Assembly: GCA_025093985.1 (NCBI GenBank)
Contig: JACAAK010000010.1
Location: forward strand, 521,501-585,500
Source: Calvatia gigantea
Taxonomy: Eukaryota > Basidiomycota > Agaricomycetes > Agaricales > Lycoperdaceae
Direction: 5' to 3'
Length of the DNA: 64,000 bases
In this document: positions 35,377-47,900 of the stretch, one piece after another
Numbering within the stretch: position 1 is the stretch's first letter
Layout of the letters: each line of letters begins with the position of its first letter
Program-made: the position numbers and the translations under genes
The notes under the pieces: generated by a model
Databases searched by the model: none
Told to the model about the DNA's origin: nothing
What the model saw: the letters and a program-made list of their open reading frames with translations, nothing else

Positions 35377-36479
35377 GGATGTGGGGGTAGGGCAGGGATC
35401 TGCCCTCTCTCCCATCCTGTCAGCCTTATACATAGCTCCGCTAATGTGGCTTTTCGACAGGGAGGCGTCACGTCTAGGGATGACTCTTCTGTCATACGTC
35501 GATGATGGTACCATCATTGCCCAGTCGAAAGACTGGGGATCTAACCTTGTGGCTCTTAAGGAGGCATATGGTATTATATTCAGGCTCTTTGAGCGCTTCG
35601 CCTTGGTACTTGAGCACGACAAGTCTGAGGTCTTCCACTTCTCCCGTAAACACGGAGATGATAATCCACCGATAGACCTGGGCTTTGCCCCGTTCACTGG
35701 TGATACGCCACTCTGGCCCAAGCCCTATTGGAGGTATTTGGGCTTCTACTTCGACCGTGCCCTTACTTTTAAGGAGCATGTTCGCTATTACTCTACTAAA
35801 GCACTTTCTACAGTGAAAGCCATGAAGATGCTTGGTAATTCTACGAGGGGCTTGCGGCCTATGCAGAAGCGCCTCCTTTATTGGTCATGTGTTGTCCCTA
35901 TTGCGACATATGGCTTTAAACTCTGGTTCTTCAAGGGTTTCCACTGTAAGGTGGCCCTTAAGAGCCTGAATGTCATGCAAAGACAGGTGGCCCTGTGGAT
36001 TACAGGTGCATTCCGGACTGCTCCTACTGGGGCTGCGGAGTCATTCGCAGGTCTCATACCCATCCAGCTTCATATACAGAAGCTTGCCGTCAGGTCAGAC
36101 TACAGGATCAAGACCCTGTCACCTAATCACCCCCTCAGAGCTCTCATGAGCCCTGAGTATTCTGGGTCTGCTAAGCTGCATACCCGCTCTATCGGTCTTA
36201 TGTCTCCTGCGGTTTGCAAGAGGACTAAAGGCTCCCTGATCCAGGCTGATACCAGCCTGGTAAACCTCGTCGAGGAATTTGAGCCTATGGCTTCAATTAA
36301 TTGGCCTGGATACCGCCTGATGGACTGCCACCCTGACCAGGTGTCGTTCATGGAGGTGAAACTCAATGCAGAGGGTAATATTGACCCCGAGCACATGTAT
36401 GCTCTCAACACGCACCTCAGGGAGTGCAGAGAGGACTTTGGGATTGTCCATATGGTGACGGACACAAGTCTGCCGCTCC
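35377..36479 (+). pseudogene. LINE ORF2 fragment (RT end to RNase H start) between inverted LTRs
   Basis: Open frame from DVGVGQGSALSPILS through YVDDGTIIAQ and on to VTDTSLPL at the first RNase H Asp. It is bounded on the left by a plus-strand Copia-1 LTR and on the right by the outer end of a minus-strand Copia-1 LTR. Both ends are cut exactly at LTR termini. No endonuclease and no complete RNase H. Confidence 0.85.
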
Positions 36480-36772
36480 TGTAAAGAGGTGCACGTGGGG
36501 GACGTTGAGACGGTCCTAACAGTGGTGGAACGAAGTCTATTGGATTAATATTAAAGGAGGAAATCCACAATTACTGTGGACAACTGTAAGAGACTATAGA
36601 ATGAAGTTACAATACTTTGCTCACCTGTGGACAACTGTAAGAGACTAAAGGCTCTCAAAGTGTCCACAGGAAGCTACAAGTCCACCTGTGTCATGTGACT
36701 CATCACCTGACTAAAACTCCGTCAGTGATAAGTCCCAATCTATCTATAGGACTGATGAGACCACATCTAACA
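36480..36772 (-). repeat. Copia-1 3' LTR
   Basis: Reverse complement of TGTTAGATG...CTTTACA, 293 bp. It is preceded on the minus strand by the polypurine tract at 36773-36781. In the stretches compared it matches the LTR at 52731-53023. Confidence 0.9.
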
Positions 36773-36811
36773 CACCCCCCTGATCTAAGCAGTCCATGGA
36801 GAGGGGAGTTA

Positions 36812-39800
36812 TCACAGAGTGAGTCCAAGCAAGGGAACAGCAAAGTTCACAGTCTTGGGGTATACAGCCTTTGTGAGGATATCAGCAAGTTGTTGGTCAG
36901 TGGACACATACACTGGATTGATCACTTCATCAGCAACAGCATCTCGAAGCCAGAAGAACCTCAAGTCCAGGTGCTTCATCCGTCCATGGTGCTCTGGGTT
37001 CTTCGCTACACAAATTCCTGACTTGTTGTCAATGTAGAGTGTCGAGGAAAGGGAAGGGGGATAGCCAAACTCTGTCAGGATGTTCCTCATCCACATGATC
37101 TCCTTGCCACCCTCAACTGCAGCAACATACTCAGCCTCAGTAGAGGACAGAGTCACAAAAGGCTGGCGCTTTGAGCACCATCCTACAGCCCCACCACTCA
37201 CTAGAGTCACATAACCGCCTGTAGCACGTCCTGTGGCCTTGCAGGAGCCATGGGAAGCATCAGAGAAGGTCTGGAATAGCTCTGGGTTGTCATTACCCTT
37301 GTAGACAAGCTTGTACTCAACAGTTCCCTTCAGATAGCGAAATAAGTGCTTTACAGCAGCCCAGTGCCTCGGAGATGGGTTGTGATTGAACCTCCCAAGG
37401 TAGGACACAGAGTAAGCAATATCTGGACGAGTCATGGTGGCAAGATACTGCAGGGAACCCACAGCAGAGAGATAGGGAATGGACTTCATGGCTTCTTGCT
37501 CCTCAGGGGTAGGCTGGTCATCAGAGAGCTCAAGTCCTGGTGGTAGAGGGGTCTTCACAGCGTTACAATCGTCCATTTTGAAGCGCTCTAGCAGTTCCCT
37601 GACATACTGAGCCTGGGAGAGCGAAATGGAGCGATTTAGAGCGTCCTGCTTCACCTGTACAGCCAATAACCAGCTTGTAGCACCGAGATCTCGCAGTTTG
37701 AAGTGTTTAGACAGTTCCTGGACAGCTGAGTCCATGGCAGAGTCATCCCTCGACACCAGAGTGATATCATCAATGAAGACTGGGACAATCACCTTGACTG
37801 ATCCCTTGGAATAGATGTAGAGGGAGTTGTCAGATCTGAGTCTCGAGTAGCCCATGGAGGTCATGACACTGTGTAGCTTCTTATTCCACTGCCTAGCTGC
37901 CTGTTTAAGGCCATAGAGCGATTTGGTGAGCTTACAGACATGGTTTGGGCCACCTTGGTGATATCCCTCAGGCTGGGCCATGTAGATCTCCTCATCAAGG
38001 TCCCCATAGGTGAAGGCAGAGGAGATGTCAATGGAGCACATTTTGAAGCCCTCTCTTGCAGCCAAGGCTATAATAAGTCTGAGGGATGCAGGACGAAATG
38101 TAGGGGCAAAAACCTCGGTGTAATCATAGCTAGGGTGCTGAGAATAGCCCTTAGCAACTAAGCGGGCTTTGTGGCGCTCTACAGAGCCATCAGGATTGTG
38201 CTTGACCTTGAAAATCCATCCAGAGTTGACCAGCTTCTTTCCAGGAGGTAGCTCAACTAGTTCCCAGGTGTTGTTGGACTCCAGGGCGAAGATTTCATTG
38301 TCACAAGCTCTAGACCAGTCCTGGGCATCAGGGGACCTCATAGCAACCTTATAGGTGCGAGGATCAGGCCCAGAAACAGTCCCAGCAAACTCCACCTCTT
38401 GATATCCACTGTCAGCCCAATAGACAGCTTCCTGATTGTCAAAATCGTCCTCCTCAGGCTCAGGAGACAGCTTGATCCTCCACCACTCTCCTGGTGGTTT
38501 CCTGGAGCGATTTGAGCGCCTAGGAAGGTGTGGAGGCTCAATTACTAGGGGAACACTGGGAGAAGTGCTGGGGAGCTGTACAGGAGCTGTAGAAGGTGTC
38601 ACAGGAGGCTCTGAGGGCTCAGGACTGTGGACTTGTGGGGGCTGAAGCTGAGATGGTGATGAGATGATGCTATCTTTGCAGGAACCTTCTTGAAGAGGAA
38701 GTGGATGGACTGATGGTGCTCTGGGAGCCTCAGGAGCGTCCGGAGCGGGCTGGGGTGACTCAGGCAGGTAGTCTACATTACCCCCCTCATCTTCAAGAAG
38801 TGGGAGCATCTGGGAAGGTCCAGGAGACGAGATAGACGAGGTAGAAGGTGGTAAGACTTCAGGGGAGGATGGAGGGCCAGCAAATGATGGTATAGTGTTC
38901 ATTTTCACTCTAGATAGTCCAGGGAAGTATCTCTCGTCAAAATCTGCACGCTCTGAGATCCTGGTTTGCCTAGTAGTAGGGTTATAGAACTTTTTTTTTT
39001 TTTTTTTTAAATCATGGCTTGCGCCAATTTATAACGCGGTGCCCGATCGCAGTCCGCGTGTAGCAAAGTACAAAGACCCTAACTACATTGTCCGATGAGT
39101 TAAGAGTGGTCTACCTTTCACAAACAGCCCAACCCAGCCCAAGCCGTACTAACCGAAGCCTTCCAACCCAGCCTGACCCAAGCCGCCCCCTACTGAACAA
39201 ACCACCCCGGTTGCCCGAAATGCCCATCACACTGAGGAAGACCCAGTTGCCCAGGTCTTGTGGTGTACACCCAGTGACGCATCGCCGCAAAGCGGCGGTG
39301 CCCTGATCATCCCTCAAGAGGCGGACCCAGCGGCAGCGGCGGCCGAGGGTTATAGAACTTCCAACCTTTGTAGCCAGTGGGATATCCAATAAAAACGCAT
39401 TTTTCGAAGTGAGGCTGCAAAGAATTCCGCTTATCTCACTGTATATGCACATAGGCAGTACACCCCCACACTCTGAGGTGCGAAACATCGGGTTTTCGCT
39501 TGTAGAAGGCCTCAAAAGGTGTGGTTTTCAGTAGAGCAGAGGTAGGGAGCCTATTCCACACATGGACCATGGCAGCTATGCATTCACCCCAAAAACTCGC
39601 TGGCAAACTGGACTCTGAGAGCATGGCAGTAATTCTCTCACCCATAGTCCTATTAGCCCTCTCAGCAAGACCATTCTGCTGGGGCCTATTTCGCACAGAA
39701 TGCCTCCTCTCGATGCCACACAGCCTTGTGAACTCCAGGAAGGCATTAGACATGTATTCACCACCTTTATCATCCTGTAGAGCGCAGATTTTGACTCCCA

Positions 39801-41186
39801 GTTGGTTCTCAGCCCAATATTTGTAGGTTTTGAATGCTTCAAAGGCTTCTGACTTGGATTTAAGCAGATACACTGCCTGGAATCGCGTAGAATCATCTAT
39901 AAAGGTGATCCAGTACTTGTAGCCTTGGTGGGTAGCTGCTGGAAGTGGTCCATGCAAATCTGAGTGCACTAGAGCCAGTGGGGAGCGATTATGGCTGGTG
40001 GAGGAGGGGAATGGATGGGAATGCATCTTTCCTGCAAGACAGGGCTCACAGATGGGGTCAGGGGACGCCTCAGACTCCAGTTTAAGGCCTGTAACAAGCT
40101 CCTGACTGATCATTCTCTTCACATCTGCATAATTGTGGTGCACAAAGCGTCTATGCCACAAGGAGAGGTCTACAGGGAGTGTGGAGAGGTGAAATGCGGT
40201 CTCTGAAGCGATTGTAGTGCCATCTAACAGTGCTGAGTGGCCTGGAGTGATTCTAGCCTTGAAAAGCGCCTTTTTGCCCTTATAAAACACCATAGAGGTT
40301 GCACCAATGCTGATATTAACTCCGGAGTGACGAGTAAGGTATAAACATGATAGTAGGTTGCTCCGGAGGTCTGGGACATGTAGGACTCTCGAAAACTCAA
40401 CCTCTCTAACCCTTTTCCCTTCCAACACAGGCTGAAACACCATAGAACCTACTCCAGCTGAGTAGACAATGGAATTGTCAGCTAAGTGGATGGGAATGCG
40501 ACTGGGGGAGTAGGACTTGAACCAGTGGCGATGTGGGGTCATATGAGAAGTGGCCCCTGTGTCTGCAAGCCAATGGAAGTCAGCATCAAGCTGTAGAGGT
40601 GAAGAGGGAGAGGGTGACGAAGAACTTGCATTTCCGGCGAATTCCCGGGCCTGTTGCGCTCCGCCTGCTGTAGGCGACGAGGGGGGGTCCTGAGGAGTGT
40701 CCTGTGCGCGTTTTGCGTGATTCCGACGACGCCTTGATGAGTTATTGGCAATTTGCTCAGCAGTCTTCTCCTGGGCTTGCTTTTGAGCTGCCTCGAATGC
40801 CCAGCACTTCTGGATAGTGTGTCCGGACTTGTGACAAAAATCGCATTTTCCAGATGAAGGAGGGGGCTGGGAGCGTGCGGAAAAGGCTGTGGAGGAGCTG
40901 ACAGTGTCCTGGGCACGTCTGCGGCGTTGAATATCCTCTGTGACAAAAGCCTGGTGCACAGCAGCCTTGTCAAGTTTGTCCATGAGGAGGAGGGAGGAGG
41001 TGAAGGAGGCAAATTCTTCAGATGGGAGGGCTCTAATGAGGGACATGGAGGCTAGTTCTTCATCAAGCTGGGTGAGGGTGAAGTCCACAGGCCTGAGGTC
41101 CTTGATAGTCTTCACTGCATCTTCAACTCTGTTGATAAGGGACTGTAGGGACTCCTCCTCGAGTTTCCGGATGGTAAAGAGGTCTT
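36812..41186 (-). pseudogene. Copia-1 gag-pol polyprotein, one stop plus LINE insertion
   Basis: Gag C-terminus with a CCHC knuckle (CDFCHKSGHTIQKC, about 40850-40800). Protease with ADTGATSHMT (about 40560). Integrase with HSDLHG, DDKGGEY and QQNGLAERANRTMGE (D,D,E). RT with AKGYSQ and VPVFIDDITLVS. RNase H ending KHLDLRFFWLRD and the terminal LADILTKAV. A TGA at about 39436-39438 (HIQ-DKR, likely from CGA) and the insertion at 38993-39345 break it. Ty1/Copia order (integrase before RT) is clear. Stop at 36812-36814. Confidence 0.9.
38993..39345 (-). mobile_element. LINE 3' UTR insertion in Copia-1 pol
   Basis: T-run at about 38993-39008 and 340 bp of LINE 3' UTR only, cut 5' in CGGCCG sequence. 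TSD AGGGTTATAGAACTT at 38978-38992 and 39346-39360. Pol is collinear across it (KGWKFYNP to TTRQTRIS). One of the shortest LINE insertions here. Confidence 0.92.
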
Positions 41187-43260
41187 TTTTTTTTTTTTTT
41201 TTTTTTAAATCATGGCTTGCGCCAATTTATAACGCGGTGCCCGATCGCAGTCCGCGTGTAGCTAAGTACAAAGCCCCAACTACAAAGTCCGATGAGTTAA
41301 GAGTAATCTACTGTTCAGATACAACCCAACCCAACCCAAGCGTTAACCCAGACCAGATCGGACCACTCCCTACTTGCCAGATCCCCCGGTTTCCCGAAAT
41401 GCCCATCGCATTGAAGAAGACCCAGTTGCCCAGGTCTTGTGGTGTACACCCAGTGACGCACCGCCGCAAGGCGGCGGTGCCCTGATCATCCCTCGAGAGG
41501 CGGACCCAGCGGCAACGGCGGCCGAGTGCCCTCAGGGGGACAGGTGTAGTCAGGAGAGCCAGCGCAAGGAGCCCCCGCTTGGAGCCGCCTTACCCCCAAC
41601 TTCCCAAGTGAAAGGGTATCAGCCCAGTCCTGACCCAGAGCAACACAGTAGGCAGGGTAGCAACTCGAAGCGCCGCCTAGACAGCGCCCAAGAAAGCAGC
41701 TTAGCAGGACGAACCCGCACCGCCACCCGGGGACCCCACCCCCGTTATTTTACGCCTCCGCCACCACGAAGCCCCCAGCCAGGCCCAGGAAAGGAGCACC
41801 ACTAGCCGAGGCCAGAAGCACCCCCCAGGGACCCCACCCCTGTTGCCTTACAACTTCTCCCCCCAGTAGGCCAGAAGACCAGCGACCCCGCAGGAGCCCC
41901 CCACGCGCGCCAGCTCAACCGATCCCAGCGTCATCTGGTCTGAACGCAAAGGCCCCCGGGTTTGCGTTCAGGAAGTCTATCAGCTCACGAATGGTCTGAG
42001 GAGGTCTGTCAAGGTCCCTTTTGTGTTTGGGACACCTGACAAAAATGTGATAGCGCCCCTCAAGAGCGGCGCCACACGAGCAGCTAACGCTTTCATCAGG
42101 AAAGAACCGTACGCGGTACGACCCAATCGGAGCATGACCTGTAACGGCACGCACGGCCCTCGCGCAGAGCGAGTTAGAGCCGCTAACATGAGGGAGCCAA
42201 GGCCCACCAGAAAGGTAGGTCGGCTTCCCCGGAACAGTCGGGTCCGCCCCAGAGGCGAGATCCATATTACTACGCCCCTTATAGGAAGAGGTAGAGTACA
42301 GCTGACGCCATGACTCCAGAATATCATCTACCGCCTCCTTGCGCAGGCGGGCAATAGAAGTGAAGGGCCTCGGGCCATAAGCGACCTGAGGGAACGAGGT
42401 GACATGCCGGTGAACAGCATGGTGGAACTCCCACTTCTCGGAAGAAGGGACAGTGAGGAATTCAACGCCTCTCCGGGGATCCCCAGAGAGCCATCGTTTA
42501 AGTGCCACACACACTCCCTGGGACAGCATCTGCCCGGAGTGTGTAGACGGATCAACTGCAAGCTTCGCTGACGCAATAGAGTCAGTGAATACCCGTATAA
42601 GCCTGACGTCATCCTGCTTAAGAGCAAAATGAATGCCAAGTGCAATGGCCATGAGCTCAGCGTCAGGTGCTGTGACTCGGCCTGCCACGCGAGTGATCTC
42701 CCGAAGGCACTCCCGCTGGCGGTAGACGTGGGCAGACGAAACTGCCTGGAACTTGCCATGGAGCGGCAGACTTGCGTCCGTCGCCATATGGACAATCCCG
42801 AAGTCCTCCCTGCACTCCCTAAGGCGCGCGTTGAGAGCATACATGTGCTCGGGGTCGGTGTTACCCTCCGCATTGAGCTTCACCTCCATGAACGTCACCT
42901 GCTCAGGGTGGCAGTCCATTAGGCGGTATCCGGGTCGATTAATTGAAGCCATAGGCTCAAATTCCTCGATGAGGTTCACCAGGCTGGCATCAGCCTGGAT
43001 TAAGGAGCCCTTAGTCCTCCTGCGAACCGCAGGAGACATAAGGCCGATAGAGCGAGTGTGCAGTTTAGCAGACCCAGAGTATTCAGGGCTCATAAGGGCC
43101 CTGAGAGGGTGGTTAGGTGACAGGGTCTTGACCCTGTAGTCCGACCTGACAGCAAGCTTCTGTATATGAAGCTGGATAGGTATGAGACCCGCGAACGACT
43201 CCGCGGCCCCAGTAGGAGCAGTCCGGAATGCACCTGTAATCCACAGGGCCGCCCGTCTCT
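41187..43260 (-). mobile_element. young 5'-truncated LINE in Copia-1 gag
   Basis: T-run 41187-41207, 3' UTR, ORF2 C-terminal region to 43260 (QRRAALWITG), then cut by the poly(T) of the next LINE. Its distal part (to about 42310) is identical to the inverted copy at 49560-50687, while the proximal ORF2 part differs at several codons. That pattern suggests gene conversion or recombination between them. Confidence 0.88.
41915..43260 (-). CDS. LINE ORF2 C-terminal part, open
   Basis: About 448 codons without a stop. RNase H Asp/Glu/Asp are in MATDASLP, PDAELMAIALG and RVFTDSIAS. The C-terminal knuckle CSCGAALEGRYHIFVRC is intact and the normal stop is at 41915-41917. 5'-truncated, so without endonuclease or RT. 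Confidence 0.85.
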
Positions 43261-44219
43261 TTTTTTTTTTTTTTTTTTTTAAATCATGGCTTGCGCCAAT
43301 TTATAACGCGGTGCCCGATCGCAGTCCGCGTGTAGCTAAGTACAAAGCCCCAACTACAAGGTCCGATGAGTTAAGAGTAATCTACTGTTCAGAGACAATC
43401 CAACCCAACCCAAGCGCTAACCCAGACCAGACCGGACCATCCCCTACTTGCCAAATCCCCCGGTTCCCCGAAATGCCCATCACACTGAAGAAGACCCAGT
43501 TGCCCAGGTCTTGTGGTGTACACCCAGTGACGCATCGCCGCAGAGCGGCGGTGCCCTGATCATCCCTCAAGAGGCGGACCCAGCGACAGCGGCAGCCGAG
43601 TGCCCTCAGGGGGACAGGTGTAGTCAGGAGATCCAGCGCAAGGAGCCCCCGCTTGGAGCCACCTTACCCCCAGCTTCCCAAGTGGAAGGGTATCAGCCCA
43701 GTCCCGACCCAGAACAACACAGCAGACAGGGTAGCAACTCGAAGCGCCGCCTAGACGGTGCCCAAGAAAGCGGCTTAGCAGGACGAACCCGCACCGCCAC
43801 CCGGGGACCCCACCCCCGTTATTTTACGCCTCCGCCCGCCACGAAGCCCCCAGACCAGGCCCAGGAAAGGAGCACCACTAGCCGAGGCCAGAAGCACCCC
43901 CCAGGGACCCCACCCCTGTTGCCTTACAACTTCCCCCCCCAGTAGGCCAGAAGACCAGCGGCCCCGCAGGAGCCCCCCACGCGCGCCAGCTCAGCCGATC
44001 CCAGCATCATCTGGTCTGAACGCGAAAGCACCAGGGTTCGCGTTCAGGAAGTCAATCAGCTCACGAATGGTCTGAGGAGGTCTGTCAAGTTCCCTTTTGT
44101 GGTTGGGACACCTGACGAAAATGTGATAGCGCCCCTCAAGAGCGGCGCCACACGAGCAGCCAACGCTTTCGTTCGGAAAGAATCGTACGCGGTACGACCC
44201 AATCGGAGCATGACCAGTA
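43261..44219 (-). mobile_element. 5'-truncated LINE nested in LINE
   Basis: T-run 43261-43280, 3' UTR and the last ORF2 codons (TGHAPIGSYRVRFFPNE to the stop at 43991). At 44219 it is joined directly to plus-strand LINE ORF1 at a short AA overlap, without the expected TSD. The junction is a rearrangement rather than a clean insertion edge. Confidence 0.88.
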
Positions 44220-44914
44220 AGGCGGTTGCTGAGGGCGTTAAGCTTCAGCTCCGCGTCCCCGACTCCACGTCCTACATCAGGATTGTGGACATCCCCTTCA
44301 TCGACGAGCTTGGTCGCAAGGCCATGACTGTCGAACGCCTCCTGGGCCATCTGTCGAAGTCTCCGCATCGCGAGGACTTCGCCATGCTGTCTCATACCCC
44401 GCGCATCTCGCGCAACTCCGCCAGCTCTGACACCTGCACAGCCTGGCTCGACCTAGCCGACTCTAAGACCGGCACTCGGATGAAGCGTCTCGTGGGGCGC
44501 ACCGTCCAGATTGGAACGCACTCCTGCCGTGTGCAGCAGGCGTCCGCCCGTACCGGGGTCCCCTGGTGTCAGCGTTGCTGGTACTGGGGCCACCCCACTG
44601 CTATCTGTCGATCCCGGTCAAACAGGTGCCCTATCTGCGCTGGGCCTCATACCTCTGAGAACCACCGCGCCGTCGCCGGCTGTTGTCATCCAAAAGATCT
44701 CAACAAGGCTACTCCCGAGGGACAACTGTGTCCCCATAAATTCAAGTGTCTTAACTGCGGTGGTGAACACCGTGCCGACTCCCATTCGTGCCAGCTTTGG
44801 CGCCACCGGTACGAGGCCGAGTGGATCAAAGAGCACTACAGAAAGGTGAGTGAACGCCGTCTCTCAAGGATGGCGTCACGATCCGCTGATAACACTTCAG
44901 CATCCGCGCAATGA
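44220..44914 (+). CDS. LINE ORF1 C-terminal part with zinc knuckles
   Basis: Open from KAVAEGVKLQL to TGA 44912-44914. It contains the C-x2-C-x4-H-x4-C knuckle CQRCWYWGHPTAIC and two further Cys/His clusters, CPICAGPHTSENH with a following VAGC, and CLNCGGEHRADSHSC. It ends RSADNTSASAQ. The stop overlaps the ORF2 start by four bases. N-terminus missing. Confidence 0.88.
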
Positions 44915-47900
44915 ACCCCGAGCCTGACGAGTTGAGGCGTTTCGTGAAGGGGAAATTACGTATATTGTCCTTTAATGTAGCTAAGAACTATGCATTACTG
45001 GATGCTTTGCTAGAGTCTGAAAAAGATAACTTCGACATCGTGTTCGTCCAGGAACCTCCCTGGCGAACGATAAGGTCCGCCCCCTCAACGCTTGACGCTG
45101 AGGGAGAGCCCGTCATCGGAGCACCTAAGCACCCCGAGTGGTTGTATATGGTGAGGCTGGCCTCCACTGCGGAGGAACGAGATCGACCGCGTGTCATGGC
45201 TTTTGTCCACACGCGGATCAAGAGACTGAGGCCCTCGCTTAGGCGGGACCTCGTTGATCACCGGGATGCGATGGTTCTTACCATCTTCAATCATGGGCGC
45301 GAACGCCATTTCATGAACGTTTATTCTGATGATGAGCACACTGCGATCAAGCTTCTCTATGAGAAGCGTGATTCTTTACCCCAGATGCATTACATGGGGG
45401 GCGATTTTAATTGCCACTCGCGTGAGTGGGACGACGGCGTCCCGCATCACCACCGACCTGCCCAGCAGCTCTTGGAAGCTGCCGATGACCTCGGCCTTGG
45501 GATCTGGTTACCAGATTCCAGGGCTCCTACCCACGTTCCTCGAGATCCGACCAAACGCCAATCGGTGATTGATCTGATCTTCATCTCCGATCTCAGGTGG
45601 CGCATCGCGCGCCCCCAGATCAGATCGGATCTGACAGGCCCGTCGGACCACCATCCGCTGTCTGTCACGATCCCTATCCGCCCTGAGGACATCACGAATG
45701 TCAGAAGGGCTTTCCCCAAGAACTCGGCAGCAACTGCGGAATTGCAGTTCCTGGATGAGATCAGAGAAGGGGTGTATGGTCTTCGGGATCATCCCCTTAA
45801 TTCAGCTCGGGATGTTAACGTCCTGGCATCGGCCATTGGGTCGGTGTTCTCTGCAGCGTGGCATCGCCACACTGTGGAGGTGCACATTTCCGCAAAGTCT
45901 CAACCCTGGTGGGATGAGGATTGCAGAGTCGCCCTTCAGGCCCATAGGGATTCTTCGGACCCTGCGGACTGGAAGGCATTTCGACGTGTTGTGGCGTCTA
46001 AGAAGCGCAAATTCTTTGATGAGAAGATCGAGGAAATTGCTGAGACCAACAAGCGCCCTTGGGACCTTATGGAATGGGTCAAGGCACGCAAGTTGCCTGC
46101 GTGTGAGGCTATCTCCTATCAGGGGGAGCCTTGTCACACTATGGGCTCCCTATGGGAGGCCCTTCACGGTACCTACAACTCCGCTTCCGGGCGTGAGTGT
46201 GATACCCCCGTTATTGATCCGCTCCCTACGCTAACGCGACGGGAATGGGTGGACTTCTCAGCCAAGGAACTGACGGACGCGCTGTCCGCCTGCTCTAAGG
46301 TCTCTGCACCGGGCCCCGACCACGTTACGTGGAGGATGCTCAAACAGATCGTGCTTGGGGATGCCCTGCCGGTCTTCGTACGTCTAGCTAGCGCCTGTAT
46401 TCGTTTAGGTTGCTGGCCAGAGTATTTCAAAGAATCTATGTCGGTTATTATCCCTAAGCCGGGTAAGCCTGCATACTCTACGCCCAAGGCCTTTAGGCCT
46501 ATAGTTCTTCTCAACACGCTGGGTAAGCTGTTCGAGAAAATGATCGCGACTAGGCTCCAGTTTGACTCAGTCAAATTTGGGGTCTTTCACCCTAATCAGC
46601 TCGGAGGTGTGATCCAACGATCCACTGAGGATGCTGGCCTGATGCTGACCCACATCGTAAGAGCGGGTTGGGCCAAGGGCCTCAGGACTAGCGTTGTGGC
46701 TTTTGACATAGCGCAGTTCTTTCCATCTTTGCACCACGATATGTTGGTGGCAATACTCCGCAAGCAAGGATTCGCCCCTGAGTTGGTCGAGTTCTTTGCG
46801 CACTACCTGGTAGGACGGAAGACCCAGTACTGTTGGGATTCTTTCAAGTCTGAGCCATTCCCATCGGATGTGGGGGTAGGGCAGGGATCTGCCCTCTCTC
46901 CCGTCCTGTCGGCCTTATACATAGCTCCGCTAATGTGGCTTTTCGACAGGGAGGCGTCTCGTCTGGGGACGACTCTTCTGTCATATGTCGATGATGGCAC
47001 CATCATTGCCCAGTCGAAAGACTGGGGATCTAACCTTGCGGCTCTTAAGGAGGCGTATGGTATTATATTTAGGCTCTTTGAGCGCTTCGCCTTGGTACTT
47101 GAACACGACAAGTCCGAGGTCTTTCACTTCTCCCGTAAGCACGGAGATGATAATCCACCGATAGACCTGGGCTTTGCCCCGTTCACCGGTGTTACGCCGC
47201 TCCGGCCCAAGCCTTATTGGAGGTATTTGGGCTTCTACTTCGACCGTGCCCTTACTTTCAAGGAGCACGTTCGTTATTACTCTACTAAAGCGCTCTCCAC
47301 GGTGAAAGCCATGAAGATGCTTGGTAATTCTACGAGGGGCTTGCGGCCTATGCAGAAGCGCCTCCTCTATCGGTCGTGTGTCGTTCCCATTGCGACGTAT
47401 GGCTTCAAACTCTGGTTCTTCAAGGGCTCTCGCTGTAAGGCGGCCCTTAAGAGTCTGAATGTTTTTTTTTTTTTTTTTTTTTAAATCATGGCTTGCGCCA
47501 ATTTATATCGCGGTGCCCGATCGCAGTCCGCGTGTAGCTAAGTACAAAGCCCCAACTACAAGGTCCGATGAGTTAAGAGTAATCTACTGTTCAGAGGTGG
47601 CCCAACCCAACCCAAGCGCTAACCCAGACCAGACCAGCCCGCCCCCTACTTGCCAAATTCCCCGGTCGCCCGAAATGCCCATCACATTGAGGAAGGCCCA
47701 GTTGCCCAGGTCTTGTGGTGTACACCCAGTGACGCATCGCCGCGAAGCGGCGGTGCCCTGATCATCCCTCGAGAGGCGGACCCAGCGGCAATGGCGGCCG
47801 AGTGCCCTCAGGGGGACAGGTGTAATCAGGAGATCCAGCGCAAGGAGCCCCCGCTTGGAGCCACCTTACCCCCAGCTTCCCAAGTGGAAGGGTATCAGCC

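Larger units (their letters stand above)
36480..41186 (-). mobile_element. Copia-1 element, 3' LTR present, 5' end lost
   Basis: Minus-strand order: gag (from 41186, IRKLEEESLQ), protease, integrase, RT, RNase H, a polypurine tract AGGGGGGTG, and a 3' LTR (36480-36772). A LINE 3' UTR is inserted at 38993-39345. The 5' LTR and gag start are missing, replaced at 41187 by the poly(T) of a LINE. Its pol end and LTR are nearly identical to the copy at 50713-53023. Confidence 0.9.
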
